This document shows positions 20,401 to 30,199 of a DNA stretch of 64,000 nt, piece by piece (position 1 is the first letter of the stretch; each line of letters opens with the position of its first letter). The notes under the pieces were generated by a model. It searched no databases. It was not told where the DNA came from and was given only the letters and a program-made list of their open reading frames with translations. This stretch comes from Chrysopilus asiliformis (lineage: Eukaryota; Arthropoda; Insecta; Diptera; Rhagionidae), in the NCBI GenBank assembly GCA_964034945.1, contig OZ035962.1, forward strand, positions 34,003,943 through 34,067,942, given 5' to 3'. A program made the translations under genes and the position numbers.

Positions 20401-22693
20401 TTGATGATTTGGCAGATCCGTTAAATACAATTCTGATCTTTGGAGTAACTGAATTTTTGTACACTGCGTGATGTGGCAAGAAAAATTTGTCCTTGTGCTC
20501 AATAGGAATATCTGACCACGAAACCTTTTCCATGTATCCCAAGGTAATTAATTCCTTGAGAAAGGCTTGGTAAGTTTCTTTAAAATGTTTATCCCTTCGA
20601 AAACGTCGTTCTAATGAAAACAATACGGCTCGAGCACTTGATTCTGAATCACCTAACTCCAATTTATTTTGTTTAAAAGGTAAACGAACAATGAACCTAC
20701 CGTGCTCGTCTCTGGTTGTATTTTGCTGAAAATGCACCTCGCAAGCTTTCTCCACTTCCGATCGGATATCCACGAAATCAGGTTCCCGCTCCATTTCCCA
20801 GAATTTGTGTAGAGCAGCATCGATGTCTATGCAGGTATGAAACGTTTTGACTTCGCCAGCTGACGATTCATAGCCCGTAGGGATCCAACCAAAAAGCGTC
20901 TCTTGTGCGATCAAGACGTTGTTGTCGTCAAACATCTGTCCAGCTCGAATTACTTTGAAAAATACTTCTGCCCCGAGAATTATGTCAATTTTCGATGGGG
21001 TGCCACTGGATTCATCGGCAAGCTGTAGGTTGGAATTCGTTACCTTTCTCCAAATCGAAGTATTCACTGAAGATGCTGGAATGTAGGATGTAAGTCGGTC
21101 GATTACTAATGCATGGATCACAAATGGAGCTCCTTGAGAACATTTGGGCTTGATTTGTAGAGCTACTAGCTCTTTTGTTGTTCCAACATTGACAGATCCT
21201 ATGCCGGTTATCGCAACACGTGCTTTAGAGCGACGAAGCGAAAGCCTCTGAACACAACTTTTAGAAATAAGGGACAATTGTGAGCCCGAATCTAGTAGAA
21301 TCCTACACATTTGCCATTCTCCAAATGAGTCTGTGACTAGAACTTGGGCAGTTGGAAGAATTGCTGTAGATAGCTCTTTGTGATCATAACTATATCGACC
21401 AACCTTCTCAGTGATTAACGTTGTTCCTAACGACACCGGAGGATCGGATGACGTAGAAGGTGGGGATGTAATCGGAGGATTGGAGGATGTGGAATGGGTA
21501 GATGTCGTGAAAGACGAATTCGTGGTTTGTGCTTTTGCGTCGTGAATTAAAGTGTGATGTCTCTTGTTACATTGCCTGCAAGAGAAGCGAGAAATGCACT
21601 TGTTCACACTATGCCCGCGTTGAAGGCAATTGAAACACAGACTGTTAGAAGAAATAAACGCTTTTCGTTCTGCTATTGAACCTTTTAGAAAAATCGGACA
21701 CGAACTAATAGAATGTTCTCCGCTACATTGAATACAACCACTGGGCCTTTTGGTGGTGTGAACCAGGGTTTTGATAGAACCTGATCCCTTTTTGGAAGTG
21801 CCGCAGGATTCTAAAGCATTTGCTTTCTTATTTAGAAATTGAATTAGTTCGTCGAACGATGGAAAATCTCGAGAAGCTGTTTCGTCTGCCCAGGCCTGTT
21901 TGGTATCAAAGTCTAATTTCGAAAGAACTAAATAATTTAGCCACTGGTCTCGAGTTTCCGCTTGAGGACCTAGTGCTCTTAAAAGTCGAACTATTTCGTC
22001 GGAATTATTAGCGATTTTGCGAATTGCTGCTGAATTTTGTTGGGAAATACCTGGCTGATCGATAAACTGTTTAATTGCTGACATAATGATTGGACGTTTG
22101 TTGTCGTATCGCGCGACGAGTCTTGCGTATGCTTCGGAATAGTTTGCGTCTGAAATGGTGATGTGACGTAGCAGCGCGGCCGCATCACCTCGGAGAAAAC
22201 TCTTCAAATACTGTAATTTTTGTGCTCCAGATAAATGTGATCTGGTATGAATCGACGCTTCATACAGATCCTTGAACGTAGGCCACTCGTGGTAATCACC
22301 GGAAAAGGGAGGAATCACGATGGTTGGAAGTTTCACCTCCTTGTTGTGAGGGAATTGTTCCGCGAAACTTTCTAAGAAATTGTTAATGGTAGCATTAGGA
22401 TCTTGTGGGGGAGGTGCGGAGTTTGCTTGCGACTGTTGTCGAATTTTTGAAATGAACACTGCTTTTACCTTGAAGAACGAAGGTTCGAATTCCTGGATTA
22501 ATGAAGTCTCGCCTTTAGATACAATAGCATCATCAACTAGAGTAAACTCGTCGAACAATTTGTTTAAACCTTCTACTCGCACTAAAAGTTCATCGGTCAA
22601 TGTTTCTGCGTCAATTGAATTCGAAAATTCCCGAGCTCTCGCAAGACTTGCAATAGTACGAGTTCTTTTTGATTTTAGTTCGTCAAGATCCAT
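17486..22693 (-). CDS. BEL/Pao gag-pol polyprotein, intact
   Basis: 1735 residues in one frame, the usual length and layout for BEL elements. Gag: residues 122-265 carry the DUF1759-type core (IPPFSGDYHEWPTF), then three zinc-knuckle-like motifs from 320 to 384 (CIQC, CFNCLQRGH, CRQC). Aspartic protease: LLDSGS at about 467. Reverse transcriptase: SADVEKMFLQV near 798 and the catalytic YVDD at 876-879. RNase H-like: GFADSS near 1047, PRLELC near 1090, TDSKVVLSW near 1122. Integrase: HRKYLHP and CISC zinc finger near 1367-1405, catalytic Asp 1437 (VDYAGP), Asp 1503 (YSDNGTNF) and Glu 1557 (GGLWEAG). A DUF5641-type tail closes the protein (KRPISKLRVLP). No envelope ORF is present. It makes the element's particle, protease, RT and integrase. 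No disablement seen, so it may be active. Confidence 0.93.
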   Translation of the reverse strand: MDLDELKSKRTRTIASLARAREFSNSIDAETLTDELLVRVEGLNKLFDEFTLVDDAIVSKGETSLIQEFEPSFFKVKAVFISKIRQQSQANSAPPPQDPNATINNFLESFAEQFPHNKEVKLPTIVIPPFSGDYHEWPTFKDLYEASIHTRSHLSGAQKLQYLKSFLRGDAAALLRHITISDANYSEAYARLVARYDNKRPIIMSAIKQFIDQPGISQQNSAAIRKIANNSDEIVRLLRALGPQAETRDQWLNYLVLSKLDFDTKQAWADETASRDFPSFDELIQFLNKKANALESCGTSKKGSGSIKTLVHTTKRPSGCIQCSGEHSISSCPIFLKGSIAERKAFISSNSLCFNCLQRGHSVNKCISRFSCRQCNKRHHTLIHDAKAQTTNSSFTTSTHSTSSNPPITSPPSTSSDPPVSLGTTLITEKVGRYSYDHKELSTAILPTAQVLVTDSFGEWQMCRILLDSGSQLSLISKSCVQRLSLRRSKARVAITGIGSVNVGTTKELVALQIKPKCSQGAPFVIHALVIDRLTSYIPASSVNTSIWRKVTNSNLQLADESSGTPSKIDIILGAEVFFKVIRAGQMFDDNNVLIAQETLFGWIPTGYESSAGEVKTFHTCIDIDAALHKFWEMEREPDFVDIRSEVEKACEVHFQQNTTRDEHGRFIVRLPFKQNKLELGDSESSARAVLFSLERRFRRDKHFKETYQAFLKELITLGYMEKVSWSDIPIEHKDKFFLPHHAVYKNSVTPKIRIVFNGSAKSSTDVSLNDILMVGSTLHPELSTNVSRFREFKYAVSADVEKMFLQVKVHADDCNYQLILWRDEETHPISVFRLTRVVFGLSSAPFLATRSLMELSDLNDNTYPIAAKTIKRNFYVDDYSASARTVQEAFDLFKNASVILNSGGFNLCKWRTNSEQLRDKINSSTVQPKPFEVESNGSSKILGLQWNVEEDMFTFEVNRPTSITTKRQLLSEASKIFDPMGWLAPVIVRVKVLLQKLWLVKIGWDDPVPQQIQEFWDRFRVDFDNLSKIKIHRWLHMTNKVQIHGFADSSETAYACVVYLRSISENGETNVSIVQAKTKVVPLRKPSMPRLELCAVVLLSRLLKRVISDFDLKQVQVFAWTDSKVVLSWLADVPWRWKTFISNRTTEILNHIPQANFRHVPTKENPADCASRGISALELFTHKLWWKGPQWLKLSSDQWPNHNSIPIESDEVKTEERQKFAKIYTSTFDNDFFDSWTRRFSSWSKTVRVLAFCFRFISNCRERNKISSSSYEPFISLRTQEIQQARDSIFKWIQELSFGNEIRAIRKLEDLPRKSKVKSLNPFLDGNSVLRVGGRLALSDCTYDRKHPIILPKEHQVVELIIAETHRKYLHPSISLLINILRQRFWIIGVKGLVKRYTNQCISCFRQRSQQRTQIMGDLPANRLSPGRPFLKCGVDYAGPIAILNRKGRGARLVKGYFALFVCMVTKAIHIEMVSDLTTDAFLAALRRFTARRGVPSDVYSDNGTNFVGASNRILDLKKHLACPNHKKLISSFSLQFDFNWHFIPPGSPHFGGLWEAGVKSVKAHMIRVTKDSRLTFEEMATLLTQIEGILNCWPLCPQSDDGEDYSYITPGHFLIGDALTAIPDHSNVDVTNGHIGRWQQVQTRTRSFWKVWHRDFLNSVQQRRKWKTATSDPKIGELSLIADDNLPPSRWATARISQLHPGNDGRVRVVTLKLSNGNFIKRPISKLRVLPIC

Positions 22694-22890
22694 CCCGAAA
22701 TGATCTTTTCTCGGAAATCACCAACTTCAGTAATCGTCGAACAAAACAAATTAGGAAAATTGACTTTTCTGCAGCACAAACAGAAAAAGTCGAAAGTTCA
22801 CTGCACTGTGAAAAAGTGCGAACGAAAAACTACCGTGACTGTACTCGAAACCGCGAACACTTGCTCAAACAAATCCGGCTCGAAGGACCA
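22694..22890 (-). other. 5' leader with tRNA-Tyr primer-binding site
   Basis: Directly beside the 5' LTR the plus strand reads CCGGCTCGAAGGACCA (22875-22890; match extends left to about 22870). This equals the 3' end of insect tRNA-Tyr including CCA, so the minus-strand transcript pairs with tRNA-Tyr as primer, with no spacer after the LTR. The remaining ~175 bases form the leader before the polyprotein start at 22693. Confidence 0.82.
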
Positions 22891-23188
22891 TGAAAATGTA
22901 GAATAAAACGATTTAAAATAAATTTTGATAATTCTTTATTTAAACCGCTAAGACTTGACTAACTATCGACCACACGGATCCACAACCGAAATTCAAGTGA
23001 AGTTAGATTTTAACAACTATACAAGCTATTGAAATTAGTTTTACGGTACATGGTAATAATTCGAGCTATTGAAATTAAAGATCAATTGAAATTATAACGT
23101 TAATATACAAAATGATGAAAATACAATGGATTGAATAATGAAAAAATGAACTGAATATAGAACAATGATATTGAACAAGGATCTTTCT
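22891..23188 (-). repeat. 5' LTR of the BEL/Pao element, outer 6 bases missing
   Basis: 298 bp, base-for-base the same as 17153-17450 by eye. The outer end lacks TGTTAC and abuts GGCTAG (minus strand). The promoter for the element should lie here. No obvious TATA box can be singled out in this AT-rich LTR. Confidence 0.88.
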
Positions 23189-24580
23189 CTAGCCTAATTC
23201 TTTATCAAGTTATCTTGTCCACGGACAGACATACAGACAGACAAATCAAGTCTATTCATCATTTTAAACACATTGGTGATTTTTTTTTTGTCCGACGATT
23301 AGTACTATGCGTTAGAAATGGTAGAGCATACCCATTATACCCTATTTATGGTTTCACCATATAGGATATAAGAAGGATCAAATAATTTCCACTCACATGC
23401 ATCAAAAATCACGTTCACTTGACATCCAATGAGAGACTGATGTCTAGCCAGATCTGTTGTTTATTTATTTATTTTTGTATTCAATCACAATCAAAATTTC
23501 GTCCTTAAATCACAACCAAAAAAAAATGTATATATAAGATTTTTAATTTGGAAGCTAATTCGAATCTTCTTGGTAAAGCAATTTTTTATTTTGTTTTAAT
23601 TTTTTGATTTGTTCTAGTCGATAGCACAAAGCACCTTTTTGCTCTCTGGATAAAAAGGAATGAAATAAAATAAAAGAAATGTTATTGCCAATGAATTTTC
23701 TTGACAGCAAAAGGAAGGAAAGCGATCAATAAATAATATCCAATTACGCAATTCGATAACACCAGGGACCTGTACAAAGATATTTCAACTTTATTGGTAT
23801 CCAAGTTATCGACACACAATACTGCCTTTCATCCCAGGGACTGTAACCACCATTTTTGCTACCACAATATTTCCTTTTTTTTTCTTATAAAGACATACTG
23901 GCATAAAAAACATGGCAAAGAAACTCATTTTGTATTTCCTTTGAAATCGAAATAAAATATGATTGGTTTTGCCAGATTCTTTCGATGTAGTAAGAAAGAA
24001 AAATTAAAATAAAGCGTAAAAAAATTTAAAATTGTGAGATACCCAAAATTTTTTGACAGTATGGGATACTCTTGAGTTATGCTTCTCGACAACGTTACGT
24101 AGGACTAAATGTGATGAACTGCGCAAATTTTAATTTCGCATCTTAAAGGTACGAGTCCAGATTTACGACTTTTATGTGGATCATGTTTTTGTTATACATG
24201 CAGAGAAAAAAATAGTAAATCTAACTAATTCATAATGGGGAATCAGATTTATAACTAAAATAATTGATTTCAATTACAAAATAATAAATAAAATTTATTT
24301 TTGTTGATTAACACGTTAACTGCTGCTCTGGCGCAGGCGAAAACATCGTGAGGCCATACTACCTTTTTATGCATTTTAGGCATAAAATTGCATTATAATA
24401 ACTTTGCAACCAATATTATTTGTTGCTAAAATTGTTGCTAAAATGTTTGTTTTTAATCGTCTAAATGTTTATAAAGGCATATTTTTGTAATAAAAATACT
24501 GCTGACAAAATGTTTTTTGATAATAGGAATGAACTTATACAGAACAATGCGCTAATTATACCAAATTGCTTCTGACGCCA
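23189..24580. other. Intron DNA, dispersed repeat fragments
   Basis: No gene. A GACAGACATACAGACAGACAA run at 23224-23244 and the block ending TACCCATTATACCC near 23344 resemble the short dipteran repeats beginning GGGTATAA. The remainder is AT-rich with no terminal repeats noticed. Confidence 0.45.
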
Positions 24581-24584
24581 TATA

Positions 24585-24905
24585 ACTAATCACGTTATCC
24601 TTACAGGATCTTCCGTTGTCCTTACATATTTTTTAATGTCAGAATCAGATTCAGCGATCCCAAAAACTAGCAGATGATATCTTTTTCCGGAAAATTAAAG
24701 GAAAAGGATAATCACGTTATCTTTACAGGAACTTCCCTTATCCTTACAAAGACGAATTAAAGAAAATATTGTGTTGTCATCAGACTTACGTATGTGTGCA
24801 AAGTTTCAAGTCAATTGGATGGGTGGAAGTGGGTCAAAATTAGATTGCAAGATTTGACCCTGACAGACAAACAAAGATACGAAGTGAAGCTAAATAAAAG
24901 CTCTT
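24585..24905 (-). repeat. AAGCTTTTATTTAGC dispersed repeat, partial copy
   Basis: Minus-strand copy ending GAGCTTTTATTTAGCTTCAC at 24884-24903. It contains about two of the ~118-bp tandem blocks (TAATCACGTTATCCTTACAG) and the GGGTCAAAATTAGATTGCAA block, but no hairpin arm. Confidence 0.65.
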
Positions 24906-24929
24906 AAAAAATAGAACGGACTTAAAAAT

Positions 24930-25255
24930 ATCAGTTGCGATCAACACAAAACTTTCCTCTGCAATATTTAATTTCGGAAAAAATATGTAAAAAAAATATT
25001 TTTTCAAGTATCTTGAGAACTGTTAAATATACGTAAAAATCGTTTAAGGAAAAAACACAGAAAATTTTATTTCATTTGAATATGGTTATATGCATTTTTT
25101 CATAAAAGTGAATAGTTAAAAACTTAATTTTTTTCAAATAACTTGAGAATCGTTAGAGACACACAAAAACCGTTTACGCAGAAAATGTAGAAATTTTTAT
25201 GTTCTTTATATTTTGCAGGGATGAAAATATTTCTCAATTTTTATATAAACTCACT
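24930..25255 (+). repeat. Dispersed repeat, pair with 28555-28870
   Basis: Shared blocks are TGCAATATTTA, CGGAAAAAATATGTAAAAAA, ATCTTGAGAA(C/T)(C/T)GTTAA and ACCGTTTACGCAGAAAATGT. The CTTGAGAATCGTTA motif recurs about every 130-150 bases, so the repeat is internally tandem. No coding frame. Confidence 0.6.
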
Positions 25256-25387
25256 TCTGATGAGGAATATTTTTGCCGAGCAGAATAAAACTCATGTCCG
25301 TCAAAACTTATGTGTCGTCAAAAATTTATACTCGATGTTTCTCGCTTTGTTTGATACGTGGTCTTTTTTAATATTATGTTGCTTTTA

Positions 25388-25470
25388 TGGGGTGGTGATG
25401 GGTGGATGATGGGTGGATGATGGGTGGGTTAGTAGGGGGTCGGGTGAGGGGGGAGGGAGGAGAGATGCTA
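25388..25470 (+). repeat. G-rich minisatellite
   Basis: About four copies of an 11-base GGTGGATGATG-like unit are followed by a run of GGGGGTCGGGTGAGGGGGGAG. This is sharply G-rich in otherwise AT-rich DNA. Confidence 0.7.
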
Positions 25471-25694
25471 TATATTTTTAAAATGTACTCTTCAGTAGCT
25501 TTCATTTGAGGTACCACACACCCCCCTACCACCCCCCAGAAAAAAGTTTCATACAAAGTACAAAAAAAAATATCGTTTTCATTTACTTTACAATAAATAA
25601 TAATTTCTTATCATGCATTGAAAATTATTTGAAATCGTACACTAGCCACACCATACAAAATCGAACAAATGAGTTTTTCGTCAGCTCAACGAAA

Positions 25695-25830
25695 TAAAAC
25701 TCATTGGAACTGATATTTATTTACAAGAAATATTTATCTCTCATTAGAACTGATATTTATTTTCAGGAAATATTTATCTCTCATTAGAATTGATATTTAT
25801 TTACAGAAAATATGTATCTCTCTTCGTGAG
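25695..25830 (+). repeat. ~48-bp tandem repeat, about 2.7 copies
   Basis: Unit: CTCATTAGAACTGATATTTA followed by TTTACAGGAAATATTTATCT. Three consecutive, slightly diverged copies. Confidence 0.75.
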
Positions 25831-26322
25831 TTTTTCGTCGCATAAATAAAAATCATCTTCAGAGATATTTTCTCACACAATGAAAACGTTATTAATTGTG
25901 AGTGAAACTTGAAATGAGAGATAAAGAGAGAAAAAATAACTCTTATTTTCATCTCTGATATTTTGCTATACTCATTACCCGTTATAGTTACGGTTCTCAA
26001 GTCGCTAGTTCAACGCGCTCTCGAGTTATTTAAGATACATACAGCCGGCAGACCTACAGACAAATGCACGGACAATTTCATAATTTAGCTTGAAACGGAT
26101 TTCGTATCGATGAGAATGTTTCTATCTGTCCTCGTTCTCGAGTCGGTCTCCGTCATGAATACAATAGTTTTTTTCTTTAGAAGAAGAAAGTAAAAAAGTC
26201 CGAAATAAAAAAATTAAAGTGCTAAAAAGTTAAAAATAATTTTTAAAATTTATAATTTGGGATATCTAGTAGGTACTGTCAAATTTGAGTATCGGAAATA
26301 TTTTAATTGTTATTAAAATCTA

Positions 26323-26772
26323 CCCAGTGAAAAATTATTAAGGCATTATAGCTAAGGTATCTTTAAGACATGAGACAAGTAATATAAAAGCCTCCAAATT
26401 AAAATGAGATGGAAGTTCATCTCAGAAAAAACGCGCCTTTTTATGCGTGTGTTGGAAAAGTGAACTAAAAGTTATATGTCAAAAGATTTTTGTTGAAGTT
26501 TTGTGTTGGCTGGCAGGAGAATTTAAACGAAAGTAATAGAAATTTATTTACAAAATATATTTAAATCCTCATTTTAAGCAAAGCTTTTACCATATCTAAG
26601 CAATCAGCGCCATCACCGGTAAAAAAAAAAAACATCCATTAATGTTGCCTTAGTAATAAGGCCTTATATAAGAGGAAATGGCCATGCAAAATTAAGGCAA
26701 CAATAAGGTAACTTTAATGCATTAGGATAATGCCTTTATAATGCCTTAATAAGGCATTTTTTGTTCACTGGG
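26323..26772. mobile_element. TA-flanked MITE, TIR CCCAGTGAA
   Basis: TA at 26321-26322 and 26773-26774. Ends CCCAGTGAAAAATTATTAAGG-like on the left and the inverse on the right. AAGGC(A/C)TTAT motifs recur near both ends. The 450-bp interior has no ORF. It lies only ~58 bp from the DD41D element. Confidence 0.7.
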
Positions 26773-26831
26773 TAGTGTGATGGTTATTCTTATATTTGCA
26801 AATATGAAGCCGAAACAATAAATGTGTAATA

Positions 26832-27754
26832 AAGGGTGATCCAATAAGAGCTTCCTATTTTTTTTAAATAAAACACATAATAATTAATATATTGAGGAAG
26901 ATCTTTATTTAAGTTGTTAGTTTGGTTCATGCCATTTAATGTTCAAAGATAATTTCCTTCAAATGTCCACGACTAACTCTTAAATGGTCCATTCTGTGGG
27001 TCCAAATTTCGACCACTCTTTCAAGCATATCGGTCGGTATTCCGCGAATAGCACGGGTTATGTTTGCTTCAAAAGCTGTAATCGTTCCGGGTTTATCGAC
27101 GTAAACAAGAGATATCACATATCTCCACAGAAAGTAATCCAATGGTGTCAGATCACAAGATCTCGGTGGCCAATTAACAGGACCATTTCTTGAGATGATG
27201 TTTTCATCGAACGTTTCCCTCAATAAAGCGATTGTATCGTTAGCTGTATGACATATAGCGCCATCCTGTTGAAACCACAAGTCAGCTACACCAATATCTT
27301 GAATTTTTGGCAACAAAAATTCATTGATCATTGCTCTATAACGAGCTCCATTGACAGTAACACGCATTCCTTCCGCATTTTTAAAGAAATACGGTCCGAT
27401 GATGCTACTGCAGAAATATTCTCATTAATACGGGCTGTACGCACTTTGGTTGATGGATGAATGTCTAATAGCGTAAAATTAGTTCGAAATTTGGTGATGG
27501 TTTCACGAATAGTGCGTTCAGTGGGACGATTATGACGACCAAAATGTGGACGAAGAGCTCTATAACAATTCCTAACTGAGCACTGATTTTGGAAATAAGC
27601 TTCCACAATTAGTAAACGTTGTTCACACGTTAGTCCATTCATGATGAAATGGCACTGAATACTGAACACAAACGTCATATAGACAAGCCAGTTGACATAT
27701 AAGAACTGTCAAAACAACCCTATTGGAAAAAGTACCTGCAATTGGATCACCCTT
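26832..27754 (-). mobile_element. DD41D (rosa-type) mariner, internally deleted
   Basis: TA at 26830-26831 and 27755-27756 flanks 14-bp inverted ends AAGGGTGATCCAAT. The 923-bp unit is short for this family, and the coding frames show why: the central third of the transposase is missing. It should be immobile unless helped in trans. Confidence 0.85.
26936..27678 (-). pseudogene. DD41D mariner transposase, deleted and frameshifted
   Basis: The N-terminal frame (27678 to ~27400) holds the paired-type helix-turn-helix region: LTCEQRLLIVEAYF and RPTERTIRETITKF. It then jumps at about 27400 into GPYFFKNAEG-like sequence in another frame, skipping the part that contains the first catalytic Asp. 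The C-terminal frame (27367-26936) keeps LWFQQDGAICHTA and PPRSCDLTPLDYFLW, with exactly 41 residues between the second and third catalytic Asp. The order HTH then DDE with this spacing identifies the rosa/DD41D group. Deletion plus frame change make it inactive. Confidence 0.85.
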
Positions 27755-27756
27755 TA

Positions 27757-28554
27757 TATCTTAAACCAAATAATGTCAAAATGACTAACTATCCTTTTCC
27801 TTCATACAAACTATTGTTGCGACGATTTTAGATTTACAAACATAAGAAGACCCACTACGCTAGTTTTTGATAGCAATTAAAATTTTTCTGCTACTCAAAT
27901 TTGGAAGTACTTGATATCTTAAATAATAAATGTAAAAAATTGTTTTTGACTTTTTAATGCTTTACTTTTTTTTATTTTTGATATTTTTTAAGTCGGTTCT
28001 ATCTTTATAAACAATTTTTTTGTTTCATGTTTTTTTACTTAGATTGAAATTACATATTTTGGCATTTCTCGCTCCATCGCCTCTGAAAGGGTCGTAGAAC
28101 GTTAACACCATTAAATTTTTAAAACTCTTTTCACGTTTTCGCATCATTTTCAATCTGAAATTGTTACAGGTAATTTTACGGGAAACCGAACTCCAAGATC
28201 TTTGTAGCTGAACATCAAATAATTTTTCCACATCCTCGTAATAAAAGTTCTCATGCCGGACTGTGTCAATTTTTTTTTTATTAAAAAAGTGGTCAACAAT
28301 TATTTCTGCACGACTGATATGCAAGTGCTATTTCTTTTTATAAAACCCATTATTCCACTTCATCGAGTACTAAATGGTTCTTCTAACCAGAATTTAATGC
28401 CGTTATTGTTCCTTTTGCTTTTTTTTCAAATATTTCTTTTTAGCTTCTTTCACCCTATTACAATTTACCCAATATAACTTACTGGCCTGTTCATACGTTT
28501 TAATCTTTTTAACACGGAGAGAAATAATAGGACAGATTTTTACAAAAATAAAAA
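27757..28554. other. Intron DNA without recognised gene
   Basis: A minus-strand open frame at 28324-28025 (KITCNNFRLKMMRKREKSF ...) is moderately protein-like but has no family I can name. Otherwise AT-rich DNA. Confidence 0.4.
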
Positions 28555-28870
28555 AAAGAAACACAACTTTTCTGTGCAATATTTAGTTCCGGAAAAAATA
28601 TGTAAAAAATAATGTTTTTTTTCATAAATCTTGAGAATCGTTAAAGATACGTAAAAACCGTTAAAGGAAAAAAATGCGGAAAACTCTATTTCCTTTGAAT
28701 TTGGTAATATGCATGTTTTCATAATAGCGTATAGTTTTCGAGAGATTGCCAAAAATCTAGAAATTTTCAAAAAACCTAATTTTTTTCAAATATTTTGAGA
28801 ATTTTAGAGACACAAAAAACCGTTAAGCAGAAAATGTATATTCTTTAAAATTTGTTATACTCAATTTTTT
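28555..28870 (+). repeat. Dispersed repeat, pair with 24930-25255
   Basis: Same orientation and block order as the copy at 24930, with an extra AGCGTATAGTTTTCGAGAG segment. It is followed to ~29070 by TCAACGCGTTCTCGA-type sequence also seen at 26005-26030, so these repeats share neighbours as well. Confidence 0.6.
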
Positions 28871-29069
28871 CCAAAGGTGCATAGGTTTCGGGAAATTTTT
28901 CGGGAAATTTTTCAAAAAACGGTTATATCTACCGTTACTTTTCCGAAAGTTGATAGAGAACTACGATATTCGTAAATCTCATTTACAAAAAATTTCAACT
29001 CGCTAGGTCAACGCGTTCTCGAATTCTTTATGATATAGACAACGGAAAGAACGACAGACATATTTTTAG

Positions 29070-29934
29070 GGAACCATTACAGAAGAGTACACTGTCTTGT
29101 ATTTTCCTATTTGGGTTTCACTCCGTGATATTATATGGTAACAAAATTAAAGATCAAAACCGAAAAGCATAAAAAAGTGGAACCCATACCAGTTTTCTGC
29201 TTTGAACTTCCATTAAAACCGACTGGACTTTTACGACATTATTTTACGAAAAAGAGGGAAAAAGCATAAAAATGCGATTTAACAGACCCATCCAATACAT
29301 TGAACTTATAGATAAGTATTAGTCTCGTAACAAAACAGCTGCAAAAACAGATAATAATCGGTTCACCATAAACGTAACAAATCAATTTAGTTATAAAAAC
29401 GTGACAAACTTTGTTCGTCTACTACGTGTATGATCATACTGTAGTGGTTTTTTACCAATTTCCATTACGGAAAGTGCGCCATGAATTTCAATTCAAGGCG
29501 TTTGGCTCTTTCCATCCTCATTCCTCGGACTATTATTTTAGTTAAAACACTAAGTCAAACACTTTTCGATTTCTTTTAATCTCCCTAAAATTGTTTCATG
29601 CTTGAGAGCTTCTTACTGGATAGTTGATGTCAGCAATGGGTTAAAAGGACGGATTTAATATATATTATATGAAGTGGATCTAATTTTCTTTCTACATCAC
29701 AATTAAACTTTTGGTTCATCGCTTTATTTAGGCCATGACAACATTTTCCATAAAATTTCAACCAATTGCAATAAATCGATTCATTTTAGTGGAAGAGGAT
29801 TCTATCTATTTCATTTAAAAAAAAAAATATATATATAGAAACGAATTAAATATCTAAAAAAAATGTTTTTATAGAAATTCCGCAATGAATTCAGCGCTTA
29901 TAGCAATAATCTTAGACAGAGGGAACAAACTGAG
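29070..29934. other. Intron DNA, nothing recognised
   Basis: AT-rich, with no frames, arrays or terminal repeats that I can support. Confidence 0.45.
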
Positions 29935-30032
29935 AGACAGACTGACAACAAACTGGCAACAGACTGACAACAGGCTGACAACAGACTGGCAACAGGCTGA
30001 CAACAGACTGACAACAGACTGGCAGACTGACA
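29935..30032 (+). repeat. ~11-bp minisatellite (CAACAGACTGA)
   Basis: About eight or nine copies of ACAACAGACTG / GCAACAGGCTG variants in tandem. The Ser/Cys/Val-rich minus-strand frames across it are translations of the array, not proteins. Confidence 0.8.
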
Positions 30033-30199
30033 GAAAGACATTTGTATAATAATGGGAGTGGTCGGGAAATGTTTCTTCGGCAAGATCAAGAAATCGAAAT
30101 TGTTCATGAATACAATACTTTATTATACTTTGTATAAGAAAGTAAAAAGGGCCAGACATATAAACGCATAAATAAAAATTGAACGGCATTATATGCACT

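Larger units (their letters stand above)
17153..23188 (-). mobile_element. Complete BEL/Pao LTR retrotransposon
   Basis: Two LTRs enclose one long polyprotein ORF, a primer-binding site beside the 5' LTR (22871-22890) and a purine-rich tract beside the 3' LTR (17457-17470). The LTRs show no mismatch or indel by eye over 298 positions and the ORF has no stop, so the insertion looks recent. The 3' LTR begins TGTTACAGAAAG, but the 5' LTR begins directly at AGAAAG: the outermost TGTTAC is absent and replaced by GGCTAG. No 4-6 bp target duplication is visible between the left flank (CTCCC) and right flank (CTAGC). The element is antisense to the host gene. Confidence 0.92.

Noticed and set aside
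28025..28324. 99-residue minus-strand ORF (KITCNNFRLKMMRKREKSF)
   Set aside because: Somewhat protein-like, but no family, no clear start context and no splice or poly(A) support; left as unannotated DNA.
29869..30198. Ser/Val/Cys-rich 109-residue ORF
   Set aside because: Crosses an 11-bp minisatellite; the repeated residues come from the array.
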